Shown in pieces: positions 51,004-59,437 of a stretch of 64,000 nucleotides of DNA. The position numbers were made by a program, and so were the translations under genes. The number at the start of each line of letters is the position of its first letter. The first letter of the stretch is position 1. Origin of the DNA: CAWUEX02 sp963921305 (GTDB taxonomy: Bacteria > Pseudomonadota > Alphaproteobacteria > Rhodospirillales > Rhodospirillaceae); NCBI GenBank assembly GCA_963921305.4, contig CAWUEX030000002.1, positions 868,001 to 932,000 of the forward strand, in the 5' to 3' direction. The notes under the pieces are model-generated. The model was not told the origin of the DNA. It saw only the letters and a list, made by a program, of their open reading frames with translations, and searched no databases.

Positions 51004-51606
51004 CTAGCTGTACAGCCAGGGCTGCTGGGCCTGCTGCTTCTCTTCGAACGCTTTGATCTTGTCGATGTGCTGCAAGGTCAAGGCGATGTCATCAAGACCA
51101 TTGAGCAAATTGTGACGGCGGGTGGCATCGAGCTCGAACGCCGTGACGCTGCCGTCCGGCGCGGTGATCTGCATGTTCTCGAGATCGACCGTGAACTCGC
51201 TGCCGTCTGCTTTGGCCTGCAGCGCTTCCACCTGATCTTCCGGCAGGGTGATGCACAAAATGCCGTTCTTGAAACAGTTGTTGTAGAAGATGTCGGCAAA
51301 GCTGGGCGCGATGACGCAGCGGAAGCCGAAGTCCAGCAGGCCCCACGGCGCGTGCTCACGCGAGGAGCCGCAGCCAAAGTTTTTGCCGGCGATGAGAATC
51401 TTGGACTGACGGAACGGCTCCTGGTTGAGCACAAACTCCGGACGCTCGGCTTCATTGTCGTCATAGCGCATGTCGAAGAACGCCGCTTTGCCCAGACCGG
51501 TGCGCTTGATGGTCTTCAGGAACTGCTTGGGCATGATCATGTCAGTGTCGACATTGACCATCGGCAACGGTGCGGCAACCCCCTTGAGAACGGTGAACTT
51601 TTCCAT
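51004..51606 (-). CDS. leuD: 3-isopropylmalate dehydratase small subunit
   Basis: The small subunit completes the isomerase active site with LeuC. It has MVNVDTDMIMPKQFLKTIKRTG and the swivel-domain motif NFGCGSSREHAPWGLLDFG near residue 75-93. The ATG at 51606 has GGAGGA eight bases upstream and gives the usual 200 residues; longer frames are not family-like. A 70-residue gene lies between it and leuC. Confidence 0.96.
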   Translation of the reverse strand: MEKFTVLKGVAAPLPMVNVDTDMIMPKQFLKTIKRTGLGKAAFFDMRYDDNEAERPEFVLNQEPFRQSKILIAGKNFGCGSSREHAPWGLLDFGFRCVIAPSFADIFYNNCFKNGILCITLPEDQVEALQAKADGSEFTVDLENMQITAPDGSVTAFELDATRRHNLLNGLDDIALTLQHIDKIKAFEEKQQAQQPWLYS

Positions 51607-51628
51607 GTCTCTTCCTCCTCCCCGGGAC

Positions 51629-51841
51629 TTACTTTCCGCTTTTCCGGCCCCGGCCACGGGCCCAGGCGGAAATGATAGCAAACTCGCTCATGTTATCAGC
51701 AGCACCCGCGACGTCATCGCGCAGCGCACGCTTCACTTTGATGCCGACATCGCGGCCTTCAGCGAGCGCTTTCTCCCACAGGGCGTCAAGATCGACCTTG
51801 ATGGCGTCTTCCGCATCGGCCCATTGCAGCAAGGCGTTCAT
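51629..51841 (-). CDS. Small hypothetical protein (70 aa) between leuC and leuD
   Basis: A 70-residue protein of no recognised family. Its ATG (51841) overlaps the leuC stop as ATGA, and AAGGTGA lies eight bases upstream inside leuC; the stop is 22 bases before leuD. The sequence is helical and basic at the end: MNALLQWADAEDAIKVDLDA, then LWEKALAEGRDVGIKVKRALRD, a DNMSEFAIISAWARGRGRKSGK tail. Its placement in a coupled operon argues that it is real. A role linked to leucine synthesis or to assembly of the LeuCD enzyme is a guess. Confidence 0.68.
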   Translation of the reverse strand: MNALLQWADAEDAIKVDLDALWEKALAEGRDVGIKVKRALRDDVAGAADNMSEFAIISAWARGRGRKSGK

Positions 51842-53253
51842 GAGTTTGTCACCTTGCGCACGTCGGCCAGATGGCCGGTGACGGCAGCAGCGGCCGCCAT
51901 CGCCGGGCTCAGCAAATGGGTGCGCCCACCGCGGCCCTGGCGGCCCTCGAAATTGCGGTTGGACGTGGACGCGCAGCGTTCGCCGGGCTGCAGAATGTCC
52001 GGGTTCATGCCGAGACACATGGAGCAACTGGGCTCGCGCCACTCGGCACCGGCGTCGAGGAAAATTTGATCCAAGCCTTCCTCTTCCGCCTGATGCTTGA
52101 CCAGACCCGAGCCCGGCACCACCAGCATCTCAACGCCATCAGCAACCTTGCGGCCTTTCATAACGGCGGCAGCATCGCGCAGGTCTTCAATGCGCCCGTT
52201 GGTGCATGAGCCGATGAAGACTTTGTCGACGGGCACCTCTTCCAGCGGCGTGCCTGCGGTGAGGCCCATGTATTCGAGCGAGCGCTTCGCACCACTTTGC
52301 TTGCTGGCGTCAGTAAAGTCTTCCGGCTTGGGCACGGTGGCGGTGATCGGCAGCACGTCTTCCGGTGATGTGCCCCAGGTGACGTGCGGCACGATGTCGG
52401 AGGCGTCGATAACAACCTCTTTGTCGAACACCGCGCCGTCGTCGGTCTTGAGCGTTTTCCAGTACGCCACCGCCGCTTCCCAGGCCGCGCCCTTCGGCGC
52501 GTGGGGACGGCCCTTGAGGTATTCGAACGTCTTTTCATCCGGCGCGATGAGGCCGGCGCGGGCGCCACCTTCGATGGTCATATTGCAGACCGTCATGCGC
52601 CCTTCCATCGACAGATCGGTGAAGGCCTCGCCTTGATACTCGATGACATGACCGGTGCCGCCGGCGGTGCCGATGCGTCCGATGATGTGCAGGATCAAGT
52701 CTTTCGATGTTGTGCCGAGGGGCAGCTTGCCCTCGACCTTGACCAGCATGTTTTTGGACTTCTGCATCGACAGGGTCTGCGTCGCCAAGGTGTGCTCGAC
52801 GTCAGAGGTGCCGATGCCAAAGGCCAGCGCGCCAAAGGCGCCATGGGTCGCGGTGTGGCTGTCGCCGCAGACGATGGTCTTGCCGGGTTGGGTGAGGCCT
52901 TGCTCCGGGCCGATGATGTGCACGATGCCCTGACGGATATCGTCCATCGGGATGTACTCAACCCCGAAGTCCTCGCAATTTTGCTTCAGCGTCTCGAGCT
53001 GCAGGCGGCTTTCCGGATCGTCGATCTTCTCCAACCGGTCGGGCGTGCTTGGGACGTTGTGATCGGGGACGGCAATCGTCTTGTCCGTGCGGTGCAGCTG
53101 GCGTCCGGCGAGACGCAGACCTTCATAGGCCTGCGGCGTCGTCACCTCGTGCGTGAGATGCAAATCGATATAGATCAGGGCAGCGCCATTCGGTTCCTGA
53201 TGAACCACATGGCTGTCCCACAACTTGTCATACAGTGTGCGCGGCTGGGCCAT
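51838..53253 (-). CDS. leuC: 3-isopropylmalate dehydratase large subunit
   Basis: An aconitase-family enzyme with a [4Fe-4S] cluster. Cluster and active-site residues are in VFIGSCTNGRIEDLRDAA near residue 347 and in PSCSMCLGMNPD near 407; the N-terminal YDKLWDSHVVHQE and VCGDSHTATHGAFGALAFGIG near 130 are standard. The length of 471 residues is normal. It follows rplS by 43 bases and heads leuC-orf70-leuD-leuB. Confidence 0.96.
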   Translation of the reverse strand: MAQPRTLYDKLWDSHVVHQEPNGAALIYIDLHLTHEVTTPQAYEGLRLAGRQLHRTDKTIAVPDHNVPSTPDRLEKIDDPESRLQLETLKQNCEDFGVEYIPMDDIRQGIVHIIGPEQGLTQPGKTIVCGDSHTATHGAFGALAFGIGTSDVEHTLATQTLSMQKSKNMLVKVEGKLPLGTTSKDLILHIIGRIGTAGGTGHVIEYQGEAFTDLSMEGRMTVCNMTIEGGARAGLIAPDEKTFEYLKGRPHAPKGAAWEAAVAYWKTLKTDDGAVFDKEVVIDASDIVPHVTWGTSPEDVLPITATVPKPEDFTDASKQSGAKRSLEYMGLTAGTPLEEVPVDKVFIGSCTNGRIEDLRDAAAVMKGRKVADGVEMLVVPGSGLVKHQAEEEGLDQIFLDAGAEWREPSCSMCLGMNPDILQPGERCASTSNRNFEGRQGRGGRTHLLSPAMAAAAAVTGHLADVRKVTNS

Positions 53254-53296
53254 TGCGAACCACTCAATCCGAAACCGAAGCTAACGCGGGAGCGCG

Positions 53297-53719
53297 CTAG
53301 CCTTCGGCGCCGTTCGATCCAGCGGCTTCGGCCTTCGCGGCTTCGCGCGCCTTGAGCACGGCTGCGGTATCCTCGGCGATACGGGCCGAACGGCCACGGC
53401 GGCCGCGCAGGTAGTACAGCTTGGCGCGGCGGACACGGCCACGGCGCACCAACTCGATGTGATCGATGATCGGCGCATAAAGCGGGAACACACGTTCGAC
53501 GCCTTCGCCGAAGGAAATCTTGCGCACGGTGAACGCGGAGTTCACACCGGCGTTCTTGCGGGCGATGCACACACCCTCATACGCCTGAATGCGTTCGCGC
53601 TGACCTTCTTTCACCTTCACATGCACGCGCACGGTGTCACCGGGTGTGAAGTCAGGAATGTCCTTACCTTCGGTCAGTTGAGCAATCTGCTCCTGCTCGA
53701 GTTCCTGAATGGTATCCAT
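53297..53719 (-). CDS. rplS: 50S ribosomal protein L19
   Basis: Large-subunit protein at the subunit interface. It has FTPGDTVRVHVKVKEGQRERIQAYEGVCIARKN with the conserved core SFGEGVERVFPLYAPIIDHIELVRRGRVRRAKLYYLR. The ATG at 53719 begins MDTIQELEQEQI, normal for alphaproteobacteria. A C-terminal Ala/Glu tail (KAREAAKAEAAGSNGAEG) extends past the core. It is four bases after trmD. Confidence 0.97.
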   Translation of the reverse strand: MDTIQELEQEQIAQLTEGKDIPDFTPGDTVRVHVKVKEGQRERIQAYEGVCIARKNAGVNSAFTVRKISFGEGVERVFPLYAPIIDHIELVRRGRVRRAKLYYLRGRRGRSARIAEDTAAVLKAREAAKAEAAGSNGAEG

Positions 53720-53723
53720 TGTC

Positions 53724-54443
53724 TTAGCCTTTCTTGTTCGTCCCAGCGGCGACATAACGATCCCACAGATCGGGACGCCGCAAGCGGGTTATGGTTTCGG
53801 CCTGGTCCCGCCGCCAGGCTTCGATGTTTTTGTGGTGCCCTGAACGTAAAACCTCCGGCACCGAACGGCCGTTCCACTCTTCCGGCCGGGTGAAGTGGGG
53901 ATACTCAAGCAGCCCCGCTTCGAAACTTTCCTCAGACAGCGACTCTTCGCTGCCCATCACGCCCGGCAACAACCGGACGATGGCGTCGAGCAGTGTGATG
54001 GCTGCCGCCTCACCGCCCGACAGAACGAAGTCGCCGAGGCTGACTTCGGTCATCTCCCAGGCGTCGATGACGCGCTGGTCGACACCTTCATAGCGGCCAC
54101 ACAGCAACGTAACGCCCGGACCGGCCGCCAAGTCTTGCGCCATGGCCTGGTCAAAGACCTTGCCGCGCGGTGTGAGGTACACCAGAGCCCGGCCCTCGAC
54201 ATGGGCACTCTGCAATGCGGAATCGATGACATCGGGCCGCATCACCATCCCGGCGCCGCCCCCGAAAGGGGTGTCGTCCACTGAGCGGTGTTTATCGCGT
54301 GCAAAGTCCCGAATGTCTACCGTTTCCAAGCCCCACAGCCCGTCCGCGGACGCCTTGCCGGCCAGGGACTCCCCCAGCGGCCCCGGGAACATACCCGGAA
54401 ACAAAGTGAGGACGACGGCCTGAAAAGACGCCGCGGAGCTCAT
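53724..54443 (-). CDS. trmD: tRNA (guanine-N1)-methyltransferase TrmD
   Basis: It methylates G37 of tRNAs next to the anticodon, preventing frameshifts. The trefoil-knot SAM site is in LLCGRYEGVDQRVIDAWEMTEVSLGDFVLSGGE near residue 110-142; FGGGAGMVMRPDV and HFTRPEEWNGRSVPEVLRSGHH are further landmarks. The start at 54443 overlaps the rimM stop (ATGA), so the pair is coupled. 239 residues is normal. Confidence 0.96.
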   Translation of the reverse strand: MSSAASFQAVVLTLFPGMFPGPLGESLAGKASADGLWGLETVDIRDFARDKHRSVDDTPFGGGAGMVMRPDVIDSALQSAHVEGRALVYLTPRGKVFDQAMAQDLAAGPGVTLLCGRYEGVDQRVIDAWEMTEVSLGDFVLSGGEAAAITLLDAIVRLLPGVMGSEESLSEESFEAGLLEYPHFTRPEEWNGRSVPEVLRSGHHKNIEAWRRDQAETITRLRRPDLWDRYVAAGTNKKG

Positions 54444-55003
54444 GGCGTCTCGTCCTCCTCCGGTGTGTCGTTCAGCACCTCGTCCAGAACGGCGCGGGAG
54501 ACCACCAGCCGCCCCCCGGACACATCCACTTCGGGCACGGCGGCGCGGGTAAACGGCAGCATGACGGTGCGCCCCTGCGTCAAGCGCAAGTCGATCACGT
54601 CGCCGCTGCCGAAATCGTAAAGGGCAATCACTGTGCCGCATTCCGTTCCCGTTTCATCTACAACCGCCAGGCCGATGAGATCGGCGTGGTAGTACTCGTT
54701 CTCGTCATCCGTCTGCGGCAGTGCCGCGCGCGGAACATACAATCGCTGGCCTTTGAGCGCCTCGGCCTGGGTGCGATCCGCAACCCCTTTGATGCGGGCG
54801 ATCACCACCCCCTTGGCATCGCCGGTGATGGTCAGAGATAAGCTCTGCCCATCGTCGGTCTGCACCGGGCCGTAGGCGGCGACATCTGACGGATCTTCGG
54901 TAAAACTCTTGATCCGGACATCGCCTTTGAGCCCCCGGGCGCCGACCACAACGCCCAAACACACCGGTGCCTCTGACCCCGCGGGAGTGCCGTCCGCAGA
55001 CAT
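54440..55003 (-). CDS. rimM: 16S rRNA processing protein RimM
   Basis: It assists 30S assembly at the ribosomal protein S19 and 16S head region. The N-terminal RimM domain has VVVGARGLKGDVRIKSFTEDP, and the PRC-barrel C-terminal part has YYHADLIGLAVVDETGTECGTV, DVIDLRLTQGRTVMLPFTRA and VPEVD. The length of 187 residues is normal. It lies 17 bases after rpsP. Confidence 0.95.
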   Translation of the reverse strand: MSADGTPAGSEAPVCLGVVVGARGLKGDVRIKSFTEDPSDVAAYGPVQTDDGQSLSLTITGDAKGVVIARIKGVADRTQAEALKGQRLYVPRAALPQTDDENEYYHADLIGLAVVDETGTECGTVIALYDFGSGDVIDLRLTQGRTVMLPFTRAAVPEVDVSGGRLVVSRAVLDEVLNDTPEEDETP

Positions 55004-55020
55004 GGCCTGACGCGAGGGCG

Positions 55021-55515
55021 TTAGCCCTCAGCCTTCTCCTCTTCAGCCGGAGCCTCCTCAGCAGGAGCCTCTTCCGCAGCAGCCTCTTCTGCGGGCGCTT
55101 CCTCAGCCGGCGCTTCTTCTGCGGGTGCTTCCTCAGCTGGGGCTTCCGTTTCAGCGGCTGCAGCTTCCGCCGCCGCTTTGGCTGCCTCTTCGGCTTCGCG
55201 CAGACGCTCCTGCGCCTTGGCGCGGGGCTTGTCCTTCTTGGTCTGCTCGGGGATCGGCAACGCTTCCAGAATGCCGGCCTGCGCCAGGAAGCGGTGCACA
55301 CGTGTCGATGGCGTCGCGCCTTGGCCCAGCCAGTGGCGGATGCGCTCTTCCTTCATGGTGATCCGCTTCTCGTGATCACTCGGCAGGATAGGATTGTAGG
55401 TGCCGAGCTTCTCGATGAAGCGGCCGTCGCGCGGCGAGCGGCTGTCGGCAACAACGATGCGGTAGAACGGGCGCTTTTTCGCCCCACCGCGGGAAAGTCG
55501 GATACGCAAACTCAT
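55021..55515 (-). CDS. rpsP: 30S ribosomal protein S16 with long acidic tail
   Basis: The core (residues 1-80) is a normal S16: MSLRIRLSRGGAKKRPFYRI, VVADSRSPRDGRFIEKLGTYNP and RHWLGQGATPSTRV. The total of 164 residues is far longer than the usual 80-110. From about residue 115 the tail is Ala/Glu/Pro, built from five-residue EEAPA repeats (15-base DNA repeats), disordered and acidic. Tails of this sort are seen in some alphaproteobacteria. The next gene in the operon, rimM, is 17 bases on. Confidence 0.95.
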   Translation of the reverse strand: MSLRIRLSRGGAKKRPFYRIVVADSRSPRDGRFIEKLGTYNPILPSDHEKRITMKEERIRHWLGQGATPSTRVHRFLAQAGILEALPIPEQTKKDKPRAKAQERLREAEEAAKAAAEAAAAETEAPAEEAPAEEAPAEEAPAEEAAAEEAPAEEAPAEEEKAEG

Positions 55516-55602
55516 GTTTTAGAACTCCTTATCGTCTCTGTGTCGTCTTTGTGGTCGTGTGTTTCGTGGCTAGTAAAATTGGTAACGTTTCAAGGCTTCT
55601 GA

Positions 55603-57039
55603 TCATCTGCCGCGGAAGGGACCGCCGGGGGGCAGGCCGCCGGGCAGACCTCCGCCTAAGCCGCCCATTCCGCCACCAGACCCGCCGGGAATCCCCGGCA
55701 TGCCGCCGCCGGACAGCAATCCGCCGAGGCCCTTCTTCTTCATCTGTTTCATCACCGTTGCCATTTGCTGGTGCTGCTTGAGCAGGCGATTGACGTCGGG
55801 CACGGACGTGCCGGAACCGGCGGCGATGCGTTTCTTGCGGGAGGCCTTAATCACCGCAGGCTGGCGCCGTTCACGCGGCGTCATCGACAGCAGAATGGCT
55901 TCCTGGCGCTTGATCATCTTGGGATCGACATCGGCCTGTTTGAGCTGTTTGGCCATTTTGCCGACGCCGGGCAGCATGCCGAGGATGCCTTTCATGTCGC
56001 CCATCTTTTGCAACTGACGCAGCTGGGAGAGCAGATCGTCGAGATCGAACTGGCCCTGCATCATGCGTTTGGCGAGACGCTCGGCCTCTTCCTGATCGAC
56101 GGTTTCCGCCGCCTTCTCCACCAGGCTGACGACGTCGCCCATGCCGAGAATGCGGCTGGCGATGCGCTCCGCATGGAAAGGTTCGAGGGCGTCGGTCTTT
56201 TCGCCGACCCCCATCAGCTTGATGGGCACCCCTGTGACCGCCCGCATGGACAACGCAGCGCCGCCACGGGAGTCGCCATCGACGCGGGTCAGCGCGATGC
56301 CGGTGATGCCGACTTTCTCTTGAAACGCGGTGGCGGTGGCGGTGGCGTCCTGACCGGTCATGGCGTCGGCGACGAGAAGCGTTTCAACCGGCGGGACCGC
56401 ATCGCGGACCTGGGTGACTTGGTCCATCAACGCCTGATCGATGGTGGTGCGCCCCGCGGTATCCAGCAGCACCACGTCGAAGCCGCCCTTGCGGGCTTCG
56501 TCCAGCGCGCGCTTTGCGATCTCGACCGGCTTTTGGTCCGCCACGATCGGCAGGGTGATGACGTTGGCTTGCTGCCCCAGTGTCGCCAGCTGATCCATCG
56601 CCGCCGGGCGATAGACATCGAGCGAGGCCATCAGCACACGTTTCTTTTCTTTGGTTTGAAGGTGCCGGGCGATCTTGGCGGTGGTGGTGGTTTTACCGGA
56701 GCCCTGCAGGCCGACCATCAAGATCGGCACGGGTGGCGCGGCCTTCAGATTGAGCTGGGCGGCGGCTTCATCGTCGCCCGAGAGCATCTCGACCAGGCAG
56801 TCGTTGACGATCTTGATGACCATCTGACCGGGCGTGACAGAGCGGATGACCTTTTCGCCGACGGCCTGTTCGGTTGCCTTTTCGATGAAGTCCTTAACCA
56901 CCGGCAGGGCGACGTCGGCTTCAAGCAGGGCCACTCGGACCTCGCGCATGGCCGCGTGGACGTCATCTTCCTTCAGAGCGCCGCGTTTGGTGAGCGCTTC
57001 GAAGACCGATCCCAGCCGCTGTGACAGACCGTCGAACAT
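55603..57039 (-). CDS. ffh: Signal recognition particle protein Ffh
   Basis: It binds signal peptides and 4.5S RNA and docks on FtsY. The N-domain begins MFDGLSQRLGSVFEALTKRG; the G-domain has GLQGSGKTTTTAKIARHLQ near residue 108, VLLDTAGRTTIDQ near 190 and ALTRVDGDSRGGAALSM near 250; the methionine-rich M domain includes RMMQGQFDLDDLLSQLRQLQ and a Gly/Met/Pro-rich C-terminus. The ATG at 57039 gives 478 residues. It heads the ffh-rpsP-rimM-trmD-rplS operon and is divergent from dapF across 293 bases that show no other gene. Confidence 0.97.
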   Translation of the reverse strand: MFDGLSQRLGSVFEALTKRGALKEDDVHAAMREVRVALLEADVALPVVKDFIEKATEQAVGEKVIRSVTPGQMVIKIVNDCLVEMLSGDDEAAAQLNLKAAPPVPILMVGLQGSGKTTTTAKIARHLQTKEKKRVLMASLDVYRPAAMDQLATLGQQANVITLPIVADQKPVEIAKRALDEARKGGFDVVLLDTAGRTTIDQALMDQVTQVRDAVPPVETLLVADAMTGQDATATATAFQEKVGITGIALTRVDGDSRGGAALSMRAVTGVPIKLMGVGEKTDALEPFHAERIASRILGMGDVVSLVEKAAETVDQEEAERLAKRMMQGQFDLDDLLSQLRQLQKMGDMKGILGMLPGVGKMAKQLKQADVDPKMIKRQEAILLSMTPRERRQPAVIKASRKKRIAAGSGTSVPDVNRLLKQHQQMATVMKQMKKKGLGGLLSGGGMPGIPGGSGGGMGGLGGGLPGGLPPGGPFRGR

Positions 57040-57332
57040 ACCCGGTGTGCGTTCCTTATGCCGTCTCGTGTGCCGTCGTATCCCCGGTTCCGTTTGCCCA
57101 AAGCAGTAGCGCGCCAGTGCGCGAACCCTCGCGGACTGACGGACCCCCTCGGGAGCAGGATGCCCGAAGATTGTTGATTCCGTGCCCCATCCCAAACAGC
57201 TAAGACTGGGACAAGACGGGCGGGGTTTACGCCTTGGCGCCTTGAGAGTCAAGGAAATCAGGGCCTTGGCGGCCCGGCGGGGCCCGCGCAACCTCTGGAC
57301 TCAGCGGGCTTGAGACCCATATAACCCGCCCC

Positions 57333-58178
57333 ATGACCCGCGATCCCGCCATAGAGGGCCTGCCCTTCCGCAAAATGCATGGGCTCGGCAACGACTTTGT
57401 CGTTCTCGACGCCCGGGCACGCCCGCTGGAACTGAGCGAGGTGCAGGTGCAGGCGATTGCCGACCGGCGTACCGGCGTGGGCTGTGATCAGCTGCTGATT
57501 ATCGAGCCGGCCCAAGCCGGTGGCGATGTGTTCATGGCCGTGCGCAATGCGGATGGCGGCGTGTCGGCCTCCTGCGGCAATGGCGCCCGCTGCGTCGCAG
57601 CGGTGGTGATGGACGACCTCGGCAAAGATAAGGTGGTGCTGGATACCCTGGCCGGGCCGGTTGCGGCAACGCGGGCGGGCGATCTGGTGGCGGTCGACAT
57701 GGGACCGGCCAAGCTGGACTGGCAGGATATTCCGCTGGCGATGGAAGAGGACACCGCGCACCTGGATTTTGTCGCCGGCGAATTGACCAATCCCGTCGCG
57801 GTGAGCATGGGCAATCCGCATGTGGTGTTCTTCGTCGATGATGTTCTGCATGTCGATCTTGAGGAAATGGGACCGGCGATTGAAACGCACGCTTTGTTTC
57901 CCAAACGCACCAATGTGGAAATCGCACAGGTGCTCGACCGCAGCCATGTGCGCATGCGGGTGTGGGAGCGGGGCGTCGGTATTACTCAAGCCTGCGGCAC
58001 CGGTGCCTGTGCCGTGGGCGTGGCGGCGGCGCGGCGCGGTCTGACCGACCGGGCCGTAACCGTGACGCTGGACGGCGGCGATTTGCAGATCGAATGGCGC
58101 GAGGACGGCCACGTGATCATGACCGGGCCGGCGGCGGAAACATTCACCGGCCTGTTGGACCGGAGCCTGTTGGCATGA
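57333..58178 (+). CDS. dapF: Diaminopimelate epimerase
   Basis: It converts LL- to meso-diaminopimelate for lysine and peptidoglycan by a two-cysteine acid/base mechanism. FRKMHGLGNDFVVLDARARP is the conserved start; the first catalytic cysteine is in SASCGNGARCVA near residue 80 and the second in ITQACGTGACAVGVAA near 225; GNPHVVFFV is also present. The length of 281 residues is normal. Its stop overlaps the mtaB start (ATGA). Confidence 0.96.
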   Translation: MTRDPAIEGLPFRKMHGLGNDFVVLDARARPLELSEVQVQAIADRRTGVGCDQLLIIEPAQAGGDVFMAVRNADGGVSASCGNGARCVAAVVMDDLGKDKVVLDTLAGPVAATRAGDLVAVDMGPAKLDWQDIPLAMEEDTAHLDFVAGELTNPVAVSMGNPHVVFFVDDVLHVDLEEMGPAIETHALFPKRTNVEIAQVLDRSHVRMRVWERGVGITQACGTGACAVGVAAARRGLTDRAVTVTLDGGDLQIEWREDGHVIMTGPAAETFTGLLDRSLLA

Positions 58179-59434
58179 CCGCGTCCCGTCAGCACGCGGC
58201 GGAAGACCCGCGCGTCGTCAGCTTCGGCTGCCGCCTGAACACCTATGAAGGCGAAGTGATGCGCGGCCATGCGGTTGCCGCCGGGCGCACCAACACGATC
58301 ATCGTCAACACCTGCGCAGTCACACGCGAAGCCGAACGGCAAAGCCGCCAGGCGCTGCGGCGTCTGCATCGCGACAACCCGGAGGCCGAGATCATCGCCA
58401 CGGGGTGCGCTGTCCAGCTCGATCCGGACCGCTATGCCGCCATGCCGGAAGTGACTCAGGTGATCGGCAACGAACACAAGATGAAGGCGGACAGTTTCGC
58501 GCTGGATCAAACCGCGCCGGTGCTGGTGAGCGACATCATGACGGTACGGGAAACCGCCAGCCATTTGGCGGCGGGTTTCGATGGCCGCACCCGCGCGTTT
58601 GTGCAGATCCAACAAGGCTGCGACCACCGCTGCACCTTCTGCATTATTCCCTTCGCCCGCGGCAATAACCGCAGCGTACCCCTGGGTCCGCTGTTCGATG
58701 AGATTCGGGCGCTGGTCGCGGCAGGGCATAAAGAAGTCGTGCTGACCGGCGTCGACATCACCGGCTATGGCCAGGACCTGCCGGGCGCACCGACGCTCGG
58801 GCAGTTGGTGCGCCGGTTGCTGGCCGCCGTGCCGGAGCTACCGCGCCTGCGCTTGTCGTCCTTGGATCCGGCGGAGGCCGATGAGGACCTGTTTCAGGTG
58901 ATCGCCGATGAGCCGCGCCTGCTGCCGCACTTCCATATCTCCGTCCAAGCCGGCGACGATATGATTCTTAAACGCATGAAGCGGCGGCATGCGCGCCAGG
59001 ACGTAATCGACTTTGCCGCGCGGGTGCGCGGCCTGCGCCCCGACGCGGTTTTTGGCGCCGATCTGATTGCCGGGTTCCCGACCGAGACCGACGCCCAATT
59101 CGAGAACACATTGGCGTTGATTCAAGAGTCGGACCTAACCCACCTGCACGTGTTTCCCTACTCCGTCCGCCAGGGCACCCCGGCGGCACGGATGCCGCAA
59201 GTGGATAAACAGGTGATCAAACAAAGAGCGGCAAAGCTTCGTGCTGCCGGCCAGGATCAAATGACGGCGTTTCTACAAAGCCGGGTTGGCCACGGCGCAT
59301 CCGTACTGATGGAAGACGGCGGTGTCGGCAACAGCGAGCACTTCGTACCGGTGAAAGTGGCGGATGCACCAACCGGGTCCATTGTGGACGTGACCATTGC
59401 CGGACATGACGGCACACACCTCATCGCCGCCTAA
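58175..59434 (+). CDS. mtaB: tRNA t6A37 methylthiotransferase MtaB
   Basis: A radical-SAM enzyme that adds a methylthio group to t6A37. The N-terminal UPF0004 domain has SFGCRLNTYEGEVM, IIVNTCAVTREAERQSRQ and IIATGCAVQLDP, holding the auxiliary cluster cysteines; the radical-SAM cluster is in QQGCDHRCTFCIIPFARG near residue 145; TRAM is C-terminal (VGHGASVLMEDG). The ATG at 58175 overlaps the dapF stop. 419 residues is normal. Its fusion to dapF by overlap and to ftsY by four bases is the usual alphaproteobacterial order. Confidence 0.95.
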   Translation: MTASRQHAAEDPRVVSFGCRLNTYEGEVMRGHAVAAGRTNTIIVNTCAVTREAERQSRQALRRLHRDNPEAEIIATGCAVQLDPDRYAAMPEVTQVIGNEHKMKADSFALDQTAPVLVSDIMTVRETASHLAAGFDGRTRAFVQIQQGCDHRCTFCIIPFARGNNRSVPLGPLFDEIRALVAAGHKEVVLTGVDITGYGQDLPGAPTLGQLVRRLLAAVPELPRLRLSSLDPAEADEDLFQVIADEPRLLPHFHISVQAGDDMILKRMKRRHARQDVIDFAARVRGLRPDAVFGADLIAGFPTETDAQFENTLALIQESDLTHLHVFPYSVRQGTPAARMPQVDKQVIKQRAAKLRAAGQDQMTAFLQSRVGHGASVLMEDGGVGNSEHFVPVKVADAPTGSIVDVTIAGHDGTHLIAA

Positions 59435-59437
59435 CTC

